Origin: Acidobacteriota bacterium
GTDB taxonomy: Bacteria > Acidobacteriota > Blastocatellia > Pyrinomonadales > Pyrinomonadaceae
Length of the DNA stretch: 64,000 bases
Assembly (NCBI GenBank): GCA_003385635.1
Contig: QQUY01000001.1
Span: 930,001 to 994,000, forward strand
Direction of reading: 5' to 3'
The translations under genes and the position numbers were made by a program. The notes under the pieces are model-generated. The model saw nothing but the letters and a program-made list of their open reading frames with translations, was not told where the DNA came from and ran no database searches. This document shows positions 49,882 to 57,808 of this stretch, one piece after another. The first letter of the stretch is position 1. Each line of letters opens with the position of its first letter.

Positions 49882-49926
49882 CCCCTTGTTCGTTTACAGA
49901 TAATTCAACCTATAACAAACGAGGGG
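49882..49926 (-). promoter_or_regulatory. Hairpin that includes the ribosome-binding site of the CrtC/AttH-like gene
   Basis: On the minus strand CCCCTCGTTTG (49916-49926) pairs with CGAACAAGGGG (49882-49892), 11 positions with one mismatch and one G-T pair, followed by GTTTTG. The 3' arm is the GGGGG Shine-Dalgarno stretch of the TTG start at 49873. It may end transcription from the anti-sigma gene or hide the ribosome site. Confidence 0.5.
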
Positions 49927-49969
49927 ATTTAGTTTCAAGCGGTCCTGCTAAAAGGATCTTTCGCGTTTC

Positions 49970-50743
49970 CTAGTTCGGAACGTCTACCCGTTGGATCTTT
50001 AGCACTACACGAACCGCATCCGACTGTCTAGACATACGTGCCGGAAGAAAAGGGGCCTGGTCTGGTTCTGTCTCAAAGGCGCGCTGAAGCTCTTTCATCG
50101 CTTCTTCATCGTCCGGAGGCTCCACGACCTCTGCAATGTGAGCAATCCCGTTTCCAAAGACGTCGGCAACAACAACTACTTCTTCATCATTCATGTCACC
50201 CCTTACTATCGAACGAGTAAGTGCAACAAGCGCACTTGCCGGATTGACCTCTGGGGATGACTCGGGTATCTCAACTCTAAGGTCAGAGATCTCCTCATCA
50301 AAAATGGGCGAATATGGAAGCGCTTCTATCTTGATCGTGTTCGTTTCTGCCTTGCCTGGTTCGAATATTCCGGTTGCTGGCCTTACAAACAGGAAGCTTA
50401 GGAATAAGAGTGCAAATGCCGCTGTACCCACTGCTCCTGCACCGAAGGGCATCAGCCAATGAGATAGCTTGTCGAGGATTCCCCTTTCTCGACCAAACCA
50501 CGCAAACATAACCTTCTCAGCCCTTTTTCCGGGGATTGCCGCCAGCAAGTCTGCTTGAATCTGAAGGGGAATTGGCGGGTTGCCCATTCGCCGCAGTCCG
50601 ATCCTGATCTCGCGATACTCGTCTAGGACCTGTCTGCAGAGAGGACACGAAGGAAGGTGAGATTCGATAGCTGACCGAATTTCCTCATCCAATCCATCGT
50701 CTGCATAAAGCGGAAGGTCGTTCTTTAAATCTTCACATCTCAT
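49970..50743 (-). CDS. Anti-sigma factor with zinc-binding ZAS-like domain
   Basis: A 257-residue membrane protein. The N-terminal ZAS-type site is Cys3, His29, Cys33 and Cys36 (SHLPSCPLC); one membrane helix lies at about 98-120 (GAVGTAAFALLFLSFLFV), and the remainder is extracytoplasmic. It should bind the ECF sigma factor encoded upstream and release it on an envelope signal, perhaps by proteolysis. It lies 334 bases below the sigma gene, a wide gap for such pairs, with hairpins between. The C-terminal sensor domain has no recognised family. Confidence 0.85.
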   Translation of the reverse strand: MRCEDLKNDLPLYADDGLDEEIRSAIESHLPSCPLCRQVLDEYREIRIGLRRMGNPPIPLQIQADLLAAIPGKRAEKVMFAWFGRERGILDKLSHWLMPFGAGAVGTAAFALLFLSFLFVRPATGIFEPGKAETNTIKIEALPYSPIFDEEISDLRVEIPESSPEVNPASALVALTRSIVRGDMNDEEVVVVADVFGNGIAHIAEVVEPPDDEEAMKELQRAFETEPDQAPFLPARMSRQSDAVRVVLKIQRVDVPN

Positions 50744-51026
50744 GATGTTTCCACCTGCTCCTGTAGTCAGGAGCGATGATCAACGACGGATGGTTAACTA
50801 ACCCCGGCTGTCCCCGTCTACCGGGAACAACGCATTTGCATTCCACTGATCCAAAAGTCGTCGGGCAAGTGTCAGAAGAGATGTTGCTGGTCTCATTTCA
50901 ATTCCTGTCCGAAAACCTACGGATCTGCTTTCCGCATTCTGCTAACCTCCGACCCTTATCGTTTGGCACCGATCCTGGTTGTTTCTCAAAGGTTGATACC
51001 GGGGCGAGTTAGCCATCCATCATTTC
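50744..51026. other. Gap between sigma and anti-sigma genes
   Basis: No gene is seen. On the minus strand a GCTCCT-gactac-AGGAGC hairpin (50757-50774) lies directly before the anti-sigma ribosome site AGGTGG. A promoter inside the gap is possible: AGAAACAACC near 50982-50990 resembles an ECF -35, but no matching -10 could be fixed. Confidence 0.4.
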
Positions 51027-51074
51027 GCGGTCCTCGATCTTTCCGATCAATGATCATCGAAAGAAAAGACCGCA
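51027..51074 (-). terminator. Nested hairpin just after the sigma factor gene
   Basis: On the minus strand GCGGTC pairs with GACCGC, enclosing CTTTC/GAAAG and a GAT/ATC stem, with short unpaired inner stretches. It starts 3 bases beyond the sigma factor stop. No U tract follows, so it may act as an attenuator or RNA-stability element between the sigma and anti-sigma genes. Confidence 0.45.
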
Positions 51075-51077
51075 ACT

Positions 51078-51731
51078 TCAAATATCGACAAGCTTTCGGC
51101 GAAGCTCCCTGCGGCCCCTCGAGATCCGTGACTTTACAGTCCCGATGTTGATCTCAAGGATCTCCGCGATTTCTTCATACGCGAAGCCCTGCACATCGCA
51201 CAGGACGACCGCTTCACGAAAGTGTTCAGGAAGCTCGCTGATAGCGATTTGCATCAGCCTTCCCTGTTCCCTTCGCAATGCGTCCTGCTCTGGTGTGAGC
51301 GAGTCGCCTGGTATTACATCGCAAAGCGGCCTTTCGACAGAGCCCGTGTTGTCATCCAGCGAAACCGTCTTATCTTTCTTACGCCTTTTCCACCATCTGT
51401 ATCTGTTTCTCGATTGATTGATTGCGATCCTGTAAAGCCAGGTCTTAATGCTTGCATCACCTCGAAACTTGGAAATCGCTTTAAAGGCCCTTATGAAAGT
51501 CTCCTGTGTTATATCTCTGGCCTCTTCAGGATCCTTCGTTATCCTGTACAGAAGGCCGTAGATCTCAGGAGAATAACGGTTAACCAACTGCTCAAATGCC
51601 AATGGGTCTCCTGCCCGCAACTTGTCAAGAAATGCCGCCTCTGCTTCAGACCGCACGGGACGTGACGGTTCCGCGATCGCGGTACCGCCGATCTTTTTTT
51701 CGTCAAGTGCGATTGATTTACTGAAGCCCAT
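51078..51731 (-). CDS. ECF RNA polymerase sigma factor (RpoE-like)
   Basis: A 217-residue extracytoplasmic-function sigma factor. Region 2 shows FEQLVNRYSPEIYGLLYRIT and DITQETFIRAFKAISKF, and region 4 shows LPEHFREAVVLCDVQGFAYE, then EIAEILEINIGTVKSRISRG. There is a non-conserved N-terminal extension of about 40 residues. I chose the ATG at 51731 (preceded by AGGG at 6 bases) over the ATG at 51782, which lacks a ribosome site. It should direct an envelope-stress regulon and is held by the anti-sigma factor encoded downstream. Confidence 0.93.
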   Translation of the reverse strand: MGFSKSIALDEKKIGGTAIAEPSRPVRSEAEAAFLDKLRAGDPLAFEQLVNRYSPEIYGLLYRITKDPEEARDITQETFIRAFKAISKFRGDASIKTWLYRIAINQSRNRYRWWKRRKKDKTVSLDDNTGSVERPLCDVIPGDSLTPEQDALRREQGRLMQIAISELPEHFREAVVLCDVQGFAYEEIAEILEINIGTVKSRISRGRRELRRKLVDI

Positions 51732-51998
51732 CTTCTGCCCTAACCGGTACGTGAGATTGTGATGCGGCTGTCTTTGTCCCATATGAATCAGGACAACACT
51801 TCCGACAGCGTGCCCGGCATATTGTTCCCGGAATATCCAACTTTTTCTTGTGAGTCAGTACTATCTGCAGTGCGTTGCCATCCTATCGGGCGGTTACTTG
51901 CCCTGACCCATCATTTACGCTAGATTTATTCTTTTACAACCATACCTCTAAAGGCAATAGTATAACGCTCAGACGATTTTCGATTGCAATTTTAAAGA

Positions 51999-52868
51999 AT
52001 GTCGTACAAGAAGAAGAAACCGAGAAAGAAGCGACAGCCGGCTCCGGAAATGCCGATGTCGGATGAAGAAAAGAGCAAGGTCCAATACAGGGACGAGTTT
52101 CAAACCAGTGTCGGCCAGAAGATCGAAGACTTCGGAAGCAGACTGGAAGGGAAAGGAAGAAATATCCTGTACGGGGTCGCTGCCCTTGTTGTTTTGCTTG
52201 TTATAGTCGGGTTGTTTTACGTCTGGAACAAGCGCACGGACAATTCGGCCCAGGCTGCGTTGGGAGAAGCGATCGAGACTTCGCAGGCTCAGGTGACCGA
52301 CTCGCCTCTTCCCGCTGGTTCAACTGCGAAGGTCTTCAAGACCGAAAGGGAAAGAGCCGAGGCCGCAATACGCGAATTTCAGGCAGTTGTAGACAACTAC
52401 GGGGGTTCATACGCCGAAAAAGCACGGTACTTTATTGCAGTAAACCGGCTGGATGTTGACCGTCCGGCGGGAATTAAAGAGTTGCAGGAACTTCAAACGG
52501 TGTCAGGCGAGGTAGGTTCAATGTCCAAGTTTGCCCTCGCACAGGCATTTGCGTCTGAGGGGAATTACGCCGAGGCGGAGAGACTTTATTCTGAGCTAAC
52601 CCAGATCGATAACGCAGTAGTTTCCAGAGAGACTCTTCGATTTGAACTCGCGAAGATGTTCGAGGCGCAAAACAAGTTGAAAGAAGCTGTAGAGGCATAC
52701 TTTCAGATCGCAAAGGAAGCGAGTGAAGCAAAAGACCCGGAGGGCAATCCTGTTCCCCTCACACAAACTGCTATTGAGGCAAAGGAAAAGGTCAGGGAAC
52801 TTGACCCGGAGAAGGCGAAAGAAATTCCCGAACCTGAACTTCCCGGGGGACTCCCTCTCGGCCTTTGA
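51999..52868 (+). CDS. Membrane-anchored TPR protein (YfgM-like)
   Basis: A 289-residue protein with a strongly basic start (MSYKKKKPRKKRQ), a cytoplasmic linker, one membrane helix (about 66-86, LYGVAALVVLLVIVGLFYVW) and an extracytoplasmic TPR-like domain (KFALAQAFASEGNYAEAERLY, one clear repeat). The layout resembles the YfgM family, which is linked to envelope chaperoning. The Pro-rich tail PELPGGLPLGL is odd. Single gene, about 140 bases before the next TPR membrane gene on the same strand. Confidence 0.78.
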   Translation: MSYKKKKPRKKRQPAPEMPMSDEEKSKVQYRDEFQTSVGQKIEDFGSRLEGKGRNILYGVAALVVLLVIVGLFYVWNKRTDNSAQAALGEAIETSQAQVTDSPLPAGSTAKVFKTERERAEAAIREFQAVVDNYGGSYAEKARYFIAVNRLDVDRPAGIKELQELQTVSGEVGSMSKFALAQAFASEGNYAEAERLYSELTQIDNAVVSRETLRFELAKMFEAQNKLKEAVEAYFQIAKEASEAKDPEGNPVPLTQTAIEAKEKVRELDPEKAKEIPEPELPGGLPLGL

Positions 52869-53011
52869 AGGGGATTCGGTCAGAGCTGATTTTCTGAATT
52901 TGAGGGTGTTTTCACCCTCTTTCTTCTTATACCGGTAAGAATAGGCCTGAAAGTCTATCCGAAGCATCTCCGGAACGGTGGTCACATCCTCCTGCGATCC
53001 TGCGTCCACTT

Positions 53012-54445
53012 TTGAGAGGGTTGAGTATTAGAATCGAAAGCAAAGAAACGAAAGATAGAATCCCGCAGATCGGGATTCAAGAGAAGCCCGCTAAGGGTCG
53101 CGTCTACAAGCACAGAGCTTCGCCCCACAGCTATCTCTCATTCATACTGATCGGTACCTTCTTTACTGGTCTGTTTCTCCATCTTCAGTTGGACACCTTG
53201 GCGGTATTGGTGTTTGCTGCAACCTGGATCGCGACTCCATTGTTTATCCTGAGTGACCGGTATGTATTCGACGGCCTATCGCTTTCAAGGAGGGGTTTGG
53301 TGCCTCGCGCCTGGGCGCAAATCACCGGCTCGCCTACTTCGATCGCGCTCGAAGACATTGAACTGATCGAAACGCAGGCTCTTCGGGCGATCCGTCGTGG
53401 CGGAGACGTTTACTACAGATATCGGACGCTCGTACTTGGCAGTGACCTGAGATTCACACTTGTTTCCGGAAGTGAAAGCTATCGAAGCCTTACGAACGCT
53501 CTTTTCAAGGCAGTTCCCGAAGACATTCTCGACAATCGTTCTGTCGAGTTGCGGGACTATCTTCGCGATCCGAAAGAGATCCAGACCAAAGTCAGGTTTG
53601 CAAAAATTCCTTCGGCGTCCGTGCTCGAGCCCTCGATCGGACTGAAGAAATCAGCTTCTACCGCCTCTACTTCGCGGAAAGAGCTTTCTATAGACGCAGA
53701 TGAAATGGCAGAAAGGACTGAATACCTTAGACAATTGGCGAACGAGTTGAGGGTCGCAGGTTTTCTTGTGCAGTCAATCGAGGTGTTTAGGCGAGCTCTG
53801 CGGCTGAGCCCGCAGGACTCCTGGCTGCTGTTCGAGTTTGCAAGGTGCCTACATTCCTATGCCGGGGCTGAGAAGAGTGAACGCCTCGAACGACGGGCGA
53901 TGGCAGCACTTAGACTTGCTGAAAGACGCGCCGGAGACGACGAGAAACTTCTCTCACGACTTGGCGAGAGTTATTTTCAGTATGGTGACTGGGCCAGCGC
54001 GAGGCGCGCGTTCGAAAGAACGATCGAATTTGCAGGTGACAGTTACAGGTCAGTCCGCGGAATGGCGGAATTGGCGCTAAGGGAAGGGAAGATCGCTCAC
54101 GTCATACATCATTTTTCGACTGCCCACCGGATGGCGGAAATACCCGCACTCCGGCGATGGACCGACTCGGAAGCGGCTTATTTTGCCAGACTCAACTCAG
54201 ACGAAGACTACATGGATATGGAGGTCAGCAGGGTAAACTTGCTTGACAGCCTCGAGCGTTCAAAAAAGACGGCGCTCAGAATCGTGGTTCTCGGCCTTCC
54301 TTTGATAGTCAGCGGACTGCTAATGGACTCTCCCGTTTTCCAGAACATAGGGTGGGCGGTTTCGTGCGTTGCACTGATCGTATGGACAGGAATCGTCGTC
54401 AGCAGGCATATGTTTTCTTCCCGGCTACCGATCGAAACGGAATAA
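53012..54445 (+). CDS. Membrane protein with TPR-like region
   Basis: A 477-residue protein with two N-terminal membrane helices (about 40-58 and 63-82), a cytoplasmic part with TPR-like helices (ARCLHSYAGAEKSERLERRA; LSRLGESYFQYGDWASARRA) and two C-terminal helices (about 415-455). The start is uncertain: there is no ATG near, and TTG codons occur at 53012 and 53021; the first is used here. The segment before the TPRs reads IALEDIELIETQALRAIRRG, resembling membrane PH-like (DUF304-type) domains. Function is unknown. Convergent with the ATP-grasp gene. Confidence 0.7.
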   Translation: MRGLSIRIESKETKDRIPQIGIQEKPAKGRVYKHRASPHSYLSFILIGTFFTGLFLHLQLDTLAVLVFAATWIATPLFILSDRYVFDGLSLSRRGLVPRAWAQITGSPTSIALEDIELIETQALRAIRRGGDVYYRYRTLVLGSDLRFTLVSGSESYRSLTNALFKAVPEDILDNRSVELRDYLRDPKEIQTKVRFAKIPSASVLEPSIGLKKSASTASTSRKELSIDADEMAERTEYLRQLANELRVAGFLVQSIEVFRRALRLSPQDSWLLFEFARCLHSYAGAEKSERLERRAMAALRLAERRAGDDEKLLSRLGESYFQYGDWASARRAFERTIEFAGDSYRSVRGMAELALREGKIAHVIHHFSTAHRMAEIPALRRWTDSEAAYFARLNSDEDYMDMEVSRVNLLDSLERSKKTALRIVVLGLPLIVSGLLMDSPVFQNIGWAVSCVALIVWTGIVVSRHMFSSRLPIETE

Positions 54446-54469
54446 AAAAAGGCGGGCTAAGCACCGCCT
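54444..54469 (-). terminator. Terminator of the ATP-grasp gene
   Basis: On the minus strand AGGCGG-tgcttagc-CCGCCT is followed by TTTTTT. It lies 27 bases below the ATP-grasp stop and overlaps the end of the convergent TPR gene's stop. Confidence 0.7.
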
Positions 54470-54496
54470 CGCAAACTGCAAATTCGGATCAGCAGA

Positions 54497-55471
54497 CTAG
54501 CTCTCGTTCCCGGAAGCCGCCTTTCCTTCTTCTCCAATTCCATTGATCAGACTGTCCCATCGGTAAGAGGGCAATTCAAAACCTCTCTCGAGCCTGTCGA
54601 TAATGAACTCCGTCATCGAATCGACTATCCACCTGTGGTTGTACTCGCCGACCGAAGCAAGTTCGGCATCCGGAGCCGGGTTCATAAAATCGATCGCGTA
54701 AGGTACTCCGTCTTTGATAGCAAACTCGACCGTGTTCAGATCATAGCCAAGCGCTTTGCAGATCGTTCTTACGTCGTTCTCGACACGTTCAGAAAGTTCG
54801 GGAGCTAGATAGTCCGGATCCGGAACATACTGCTCGCCGGATAGGTAAGGTTTTGAGGGGTCATAGGGCATCACCAATACCTTTTCGCGACCGACGCAGT
54901 AACACCTTACGAACTGGTCATACTCGATCCCTTCCTGGAGAGTCATACACAGCCGTCCGGTCTGGTTGTATTCGTAAAGAAGTTGTTCAAGTGACTCGAT
55001 CTTCGAGACATTCTTCCAACCGCCTCCGTCAAACGGCTTCAGAAAAGCAGGAAGACCAGTGTAAGCAACGACCGATTCCCAGTCGATGGGAAACTCCAGG
55101 TTACGCAGTGAATCGCTGTTGATATCCTCTATGTAAGAGTGTTGTGGAAGAAGGACCGTTTTGGGAATAGCAACACCGATCTTCGACGCCAGGGAAAAAT
55201 TAAAGAACTTGTCGTCCGCGGACCACCAGAACGGGTTATTAATGATGTACGTTCCTTCAAGAGCAAATCGCTTAAGCATCGCACGGTAAAAAGGAACCTC
55301 GTGGGAAATGCGGTCGATTACAACGTCATACCTTTTCTCTTCATTGAGGCGGATTCCGCCTGTCTTAACCATTTCGGCCGTGACCTTGCCTTTCCCGTTA
55401 TGGTTGATGCTATTGATTATGGCTTCCGGGAAAGTTACTTCCCGGCCAGCCAGAATTCCAACTCGTTTCAT
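54497..55471 (-). CDS. ATP-grasp ligase (RimK/glutathione-synthase type)
   Basis: A 324-residue ATP-grasp protein: a pre-ATP-grasp N-terminus (MKRVGILAGREVTFPEAI), the nucleotide loop LPAFLKPFDGGGWKNVSKIE, and the metal-binding end ATP-grasp motif YAIDFMNPAPD. Such enzymes join an amino acid or amine to a carboxylate through an acyl-phosphate. The substrate is unknown. No GCS2 or other peptide-modification partner is adjacent. Full length by family standard. A terminator follows. Confidence 0.88.
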   Translation of the reverse strand: MKRVGILAGREVTFPEAIINSINHNGKGKVTAEMVKTGGIRLNEEKRYDVVIDRISHEVPFYRAMLKRFALEGTYIINNPFWWSADDKFFNFSLASKIGVAIPKTVLLPQHSYIEDINSDSLRNLEFPIDWESVVAYTGLPAFLKPFDGGGWKNVSKIESLEQLLYEYNQTGRLCMTLQEGIEYDQFVRCYCVGREKVLVMPYDPSKPYLSGEQYVPDPDYLAPELSERVENDVRTICKALGYDLNTVEFAIKDGVPYAIDFMNPAPDAELASVGEYNHRWIVDSMTEFIIDRLERGFELPSYRWDSLINGIGEEGKAASGNES

Positions 55472-55600
55472 AACTCTTTGTTATCCTCGTATCAATATGA
55501 TTTACCAGATCGAAAACTCACTAAATCTTGAACCGAGAATCTTATTTGAAATGACCAAAAGCCGCAAGTTTTAAGGGCGTCGGTGGGGGCGAACGGCACG

Positions 55601-55630
55601 AAAAAAAGCAGGCCGCAGCCTGCTTTTCTT
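55601..55630 (-). terminator. Terminator of the pspA operon
   Basis: AAGCAGGC-cgca-GCCTGCTT is a perfect 8-bp stem, followed on the minus strand by TTTTTCGTG. It lies about 22 bases below the stop of the coiled-coil protein gene. Confidence 0.8.
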
Positions 55631-55651
55631 GCCTACCATCTTTCAGCGACA

Positions 55652-56500
55652 TCAGTTGTTCTCAGGCAGCAACTCGTAGTTTCCCATTTCGCGGTTGTAC
55701 GCATCCAGCTGACCTACTGAATCTGAAGTCGCGTCCAGCATCTGCTTTGTCATTGCGATCGAGTCCGAAAGCTGCTCAAAATCGAGCAAAGAGAACTTCT
55801 CGGGGGTCGACATAGTGACGATCTCGTCATTTAAGTAGCCAAAGAAGTTCTCGATCGACTGAAGCTGGCCCTCTACAAGCTTTACGCTTCTCTCCAACTC
55901 ATCAAACGATGCAAGACGGCGCTTGAGGATCTCGACATTGGTTTGCTGAATTCTCTTTGTCTTTTCATCCGTCGCATTCTCTGCCGCCCTGAATGCCTGC
56001 GACAACTGGTTATGTACCGCCTGCCGGTTGATCGACTTCAAATGCTGTTTTCTTCTTCTGTAAACGTCGAGCAGGTCAACAAAATCTTCCCACCTGCGGT
56101 CGAGCGACTGGAGGTTTGTAGGGAGCTGCCTTACGCCGGCAAACTTCTTGTAATTCTCCTGGATCTTGTTCTTCTGCCACCTGAGATATTCAACCGCCTC
56201 TCTTTCTCGCGGGCTGAAGCTTTTGATGAGTTTCTCTCTCTGAGCCTTGTTCAGTGCTTTCAGGCGTTCACGTTCACGGCCCTGAACGAGCTTTCGATAA
56301 GAAGGGAGGTTCGGAACGACGAGGACGTAGGCGAACTCCGCGATGATGGCAACTAACAGTGGAATCACGCTCCAGGTGTAAGCAGCGGCCACAGCAAAAC
56401 CGGCCAATGCCCAAAAGTTCACCGGCTCGGTCAATGCTTCCTTCGCGTATGAGGTCTGAAATTTGTCCAGCTGCTGCTGGTACTTTGCGATATCTGCCAT
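55652..56500 (-). CDS. Coiled-coil membrane protein associated with PspA
   Basis: A 282-residue protein with two adjacent hydrophobic segments near the N-terminus (about 27-62), followed by a long charged helical region rich in Lys, Glu and Gln (ALNKAQREKLIKSFSPRERE), likely a coiled coil, and an acidic end (NYELLPENN). I do not recognise a named family. It lies 70 bases below pspA in the same direction and shares its terminator. It probably works with PspA at the inner membrane; this is inferred from linkage. Confidence 0.75.
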   Translation of the reverse strand: MADIAKYQQQLDKFQTSYAKEALTEPVNFWALAGFAVAAAYTWSVIPLLVAIIAEFAYVLVVPNLPSYRKLVQGRERERLKALNKAQREKLIKSFSPREREAVEYLRWQKNKIQENYKKFAGVRQLPTNLQSLDRRWEDFVDLLDVYRRRKQHLKSINRQAVHNQLSQAFRAAENATDEKTKRIQQTNVEILKRRLASFDELERSVKLVEGQLQSIENFFGYLNDEIVTMSTPEKFSLLDFEQLSDSIAMTKQMLDATSDSVGQLDAYNREMGNYELLPENN

Positions 56501-56570
56501 AACTAACTGGGCTTTACGATGCTCATTCCGCAGATCGCGTTCTACGCAGTATCAAACGCTCTTCTGGAGT

Positions 56571-57401
56571 CTAGTTGTTGTTAGTGTCCTTAAGAAGCTT
56601 CTCAGCCTCGGCGAGAAGGTCTTCGGTAGACTTCTCTTCACCTTCACCGGACGATTCTTCGCTTTCGACAGACTCAATTTCATCTGCGTTCCCTGCAGAT
56701 ATCTGTTTGGCGTCCGACCCGCTGCCTTCTCCCAGCAGACCAAGATCCTTCTTATAGGAAAGGAGCTTGTCCTGGAGCTGAATGTCCATCGCTTCCCGCT
56801 CGATATCCTGCATCTGGTTGTCAACCGATGCTGAGCCAAGCTGCAGCTTCGCTTCGGCTGCTGCGACTCGCCTGTCGATCTTCTCGCGCATCTCGTTAAA
56901 TGTCGAAGCGTCGTCACCTATATCGAACGACTCCATTGTCTGAGCGAGCTGTTCCTGGAGTTTCGCTTGTTTCGACGCGCTTATGAGCTGCATAGCTTCC
57001 GCCGTGCGCTTCTTCATATTGAGGACGTAATTGTCGCGCGCCTTCAATGCCTGCTGAGATGCATTCTCTGCATACTCAAGCTGGGCACCGGTCTTTTCAA
57101 GATCTACTTGTGCTTGCTGAAGCTGGCCGATATATGCCGTAGCGATATCGTCCCGTCCCATCTTTACAGCGGCCCGGATCTTCGAGTCCAGGTTAACAAC
57201 CTCGGTTTCAAGACGTTCCTTGTTCTTGTGAAGTAGCCGCTCGGTGGCCATTACCTGAGCGACTGAGTTGTTGAGCTCAGGTACCCGGTCCCGCATGTCA
57301 CGGACGGTTTGTTGGAGAACCATCTCGGGGTTCTCTATCTTGTCCAGTGCAGCCCCCGTTCCGGCCCTGAACATTCTCTTGATTCTCTGCCACAGTCCCA
57401 T
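56571..57401 (-). CDS. pspA: Phage-shock protein A / IM30 family protein
   Basis: A 276-residue ESCRT-III-like protein that stabilises the inner membrane under stress. An amphipathic N-terminal helix (MGLWQRIKRMFRAGTGAALD) is followed by KIENPEMVLQQTVRDMRDRV and long helical hairpins. It is longer than E. coli PspA by a low-complexity acidic tail (SEESSGEGEEKSTEDLLAEA). The linked coiled-coil gene and the divergent alpha-2-macroglobulin gene fit an envelope role. No pspBC or pspF is nearby, and no sigma-54 site is seen above it. Confidence 0.93.
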   Translation of the reverse strand: MGLWQRIKRMFRAGTGAALDKIENPEMVLQQTVRDMRDRVPELNNSVAQVMATERLLHKNKERLETEVVNLDSKIRAAVKMGRDDIATAYIGQLQQAQVDLEKTGAQLEYAENASQQALKARDNYVLNMKKRTAEAMQLISASKQAKLQEQLAQTMESFDIGDDASTFNEMREKIDRRVAAAEAKLQLGSASVDNQMQDIEREAMDIQLQDKLLSYKKDLGLLGEGSGSDAKQISAGNADEIESVESEESSGEGEEKSTEDLLAEAEKLLKDTNNN

Positions 57402-57808
57402 TTTTTAGCTGTTGCTCCTAAATTTCTATGTAATAAGAACTTAATTACACGTTCCCTTACGTTCAACGACTCCGAAAGTTGCAATCGTCAGGTAGTATAT
57501 CAAGAAAGTATCCGCGTGAATAGTTAATGAATTTCAGCTGTTTGCGCCTGTCGCGAACTCTCGTAAGGCGCATCAAAGAAACTTACGCACGAGAAGACAG
57601 TGACTGCAAGTTCAGGGGGACGCGTGCGTTCAACGCTCGTTCAGGATACCGCACATCAGATCTCCCGTGTGGACCAGGACCGAATTGACAACAGGCGAAA
57701 GCTCCTAAGGATCGGCCAAACCGGAACAGATGAGGAGCTGTGGCAGCGCCCCGCTTCTTGCGACGGGCAATCGGTCGCCATAAGTTATAAGCAGCGCAGG
57801 TAATGAAA
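57402..57808. other. Divergent promoter region and structured leader of the alpha-2-macroglobulin gene
   Basis: The gap lies between pspA and the alpha-2-macroglobulin gene. The plus-strand part contains AGCTCCT (from about 57689) pairing with AGGAGCT (to about 57741), enclosing GGCCAAACCGG, a structured-leader candidate. A 67-codon frame with a GTG start (57600) ends in TAA overlapping the ATG at 57803; it has no ribosome site and a random look, so it is not called. No known riboswitch was recognised. Confidence 0.4.

Noticed and set aside
56571..57550. Sigma-54 promoter for pspA
   Set aside because: No TGGCAC-N5-TTGC-like element could be found above pspA on the minus strand.
57680..57802. 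Possible c-di-GMP (GEMM) riboswitch before the alpha-2-macroglobulin gene
   Set aside because: An ACAGGCGAAAG stretch recalls the motif, but the conserved tetraloop, receptor and CGCAAAG core are missing.
57600..57803. 67-codon frame ending in a TAATG overlap with an alternative start of the alpha-2-macroglobulin gene
   Set aside because: GTG start, no ribosome site, no recognisable composition or domain; the overlap may be chance, since ATG 57809 is better supported.
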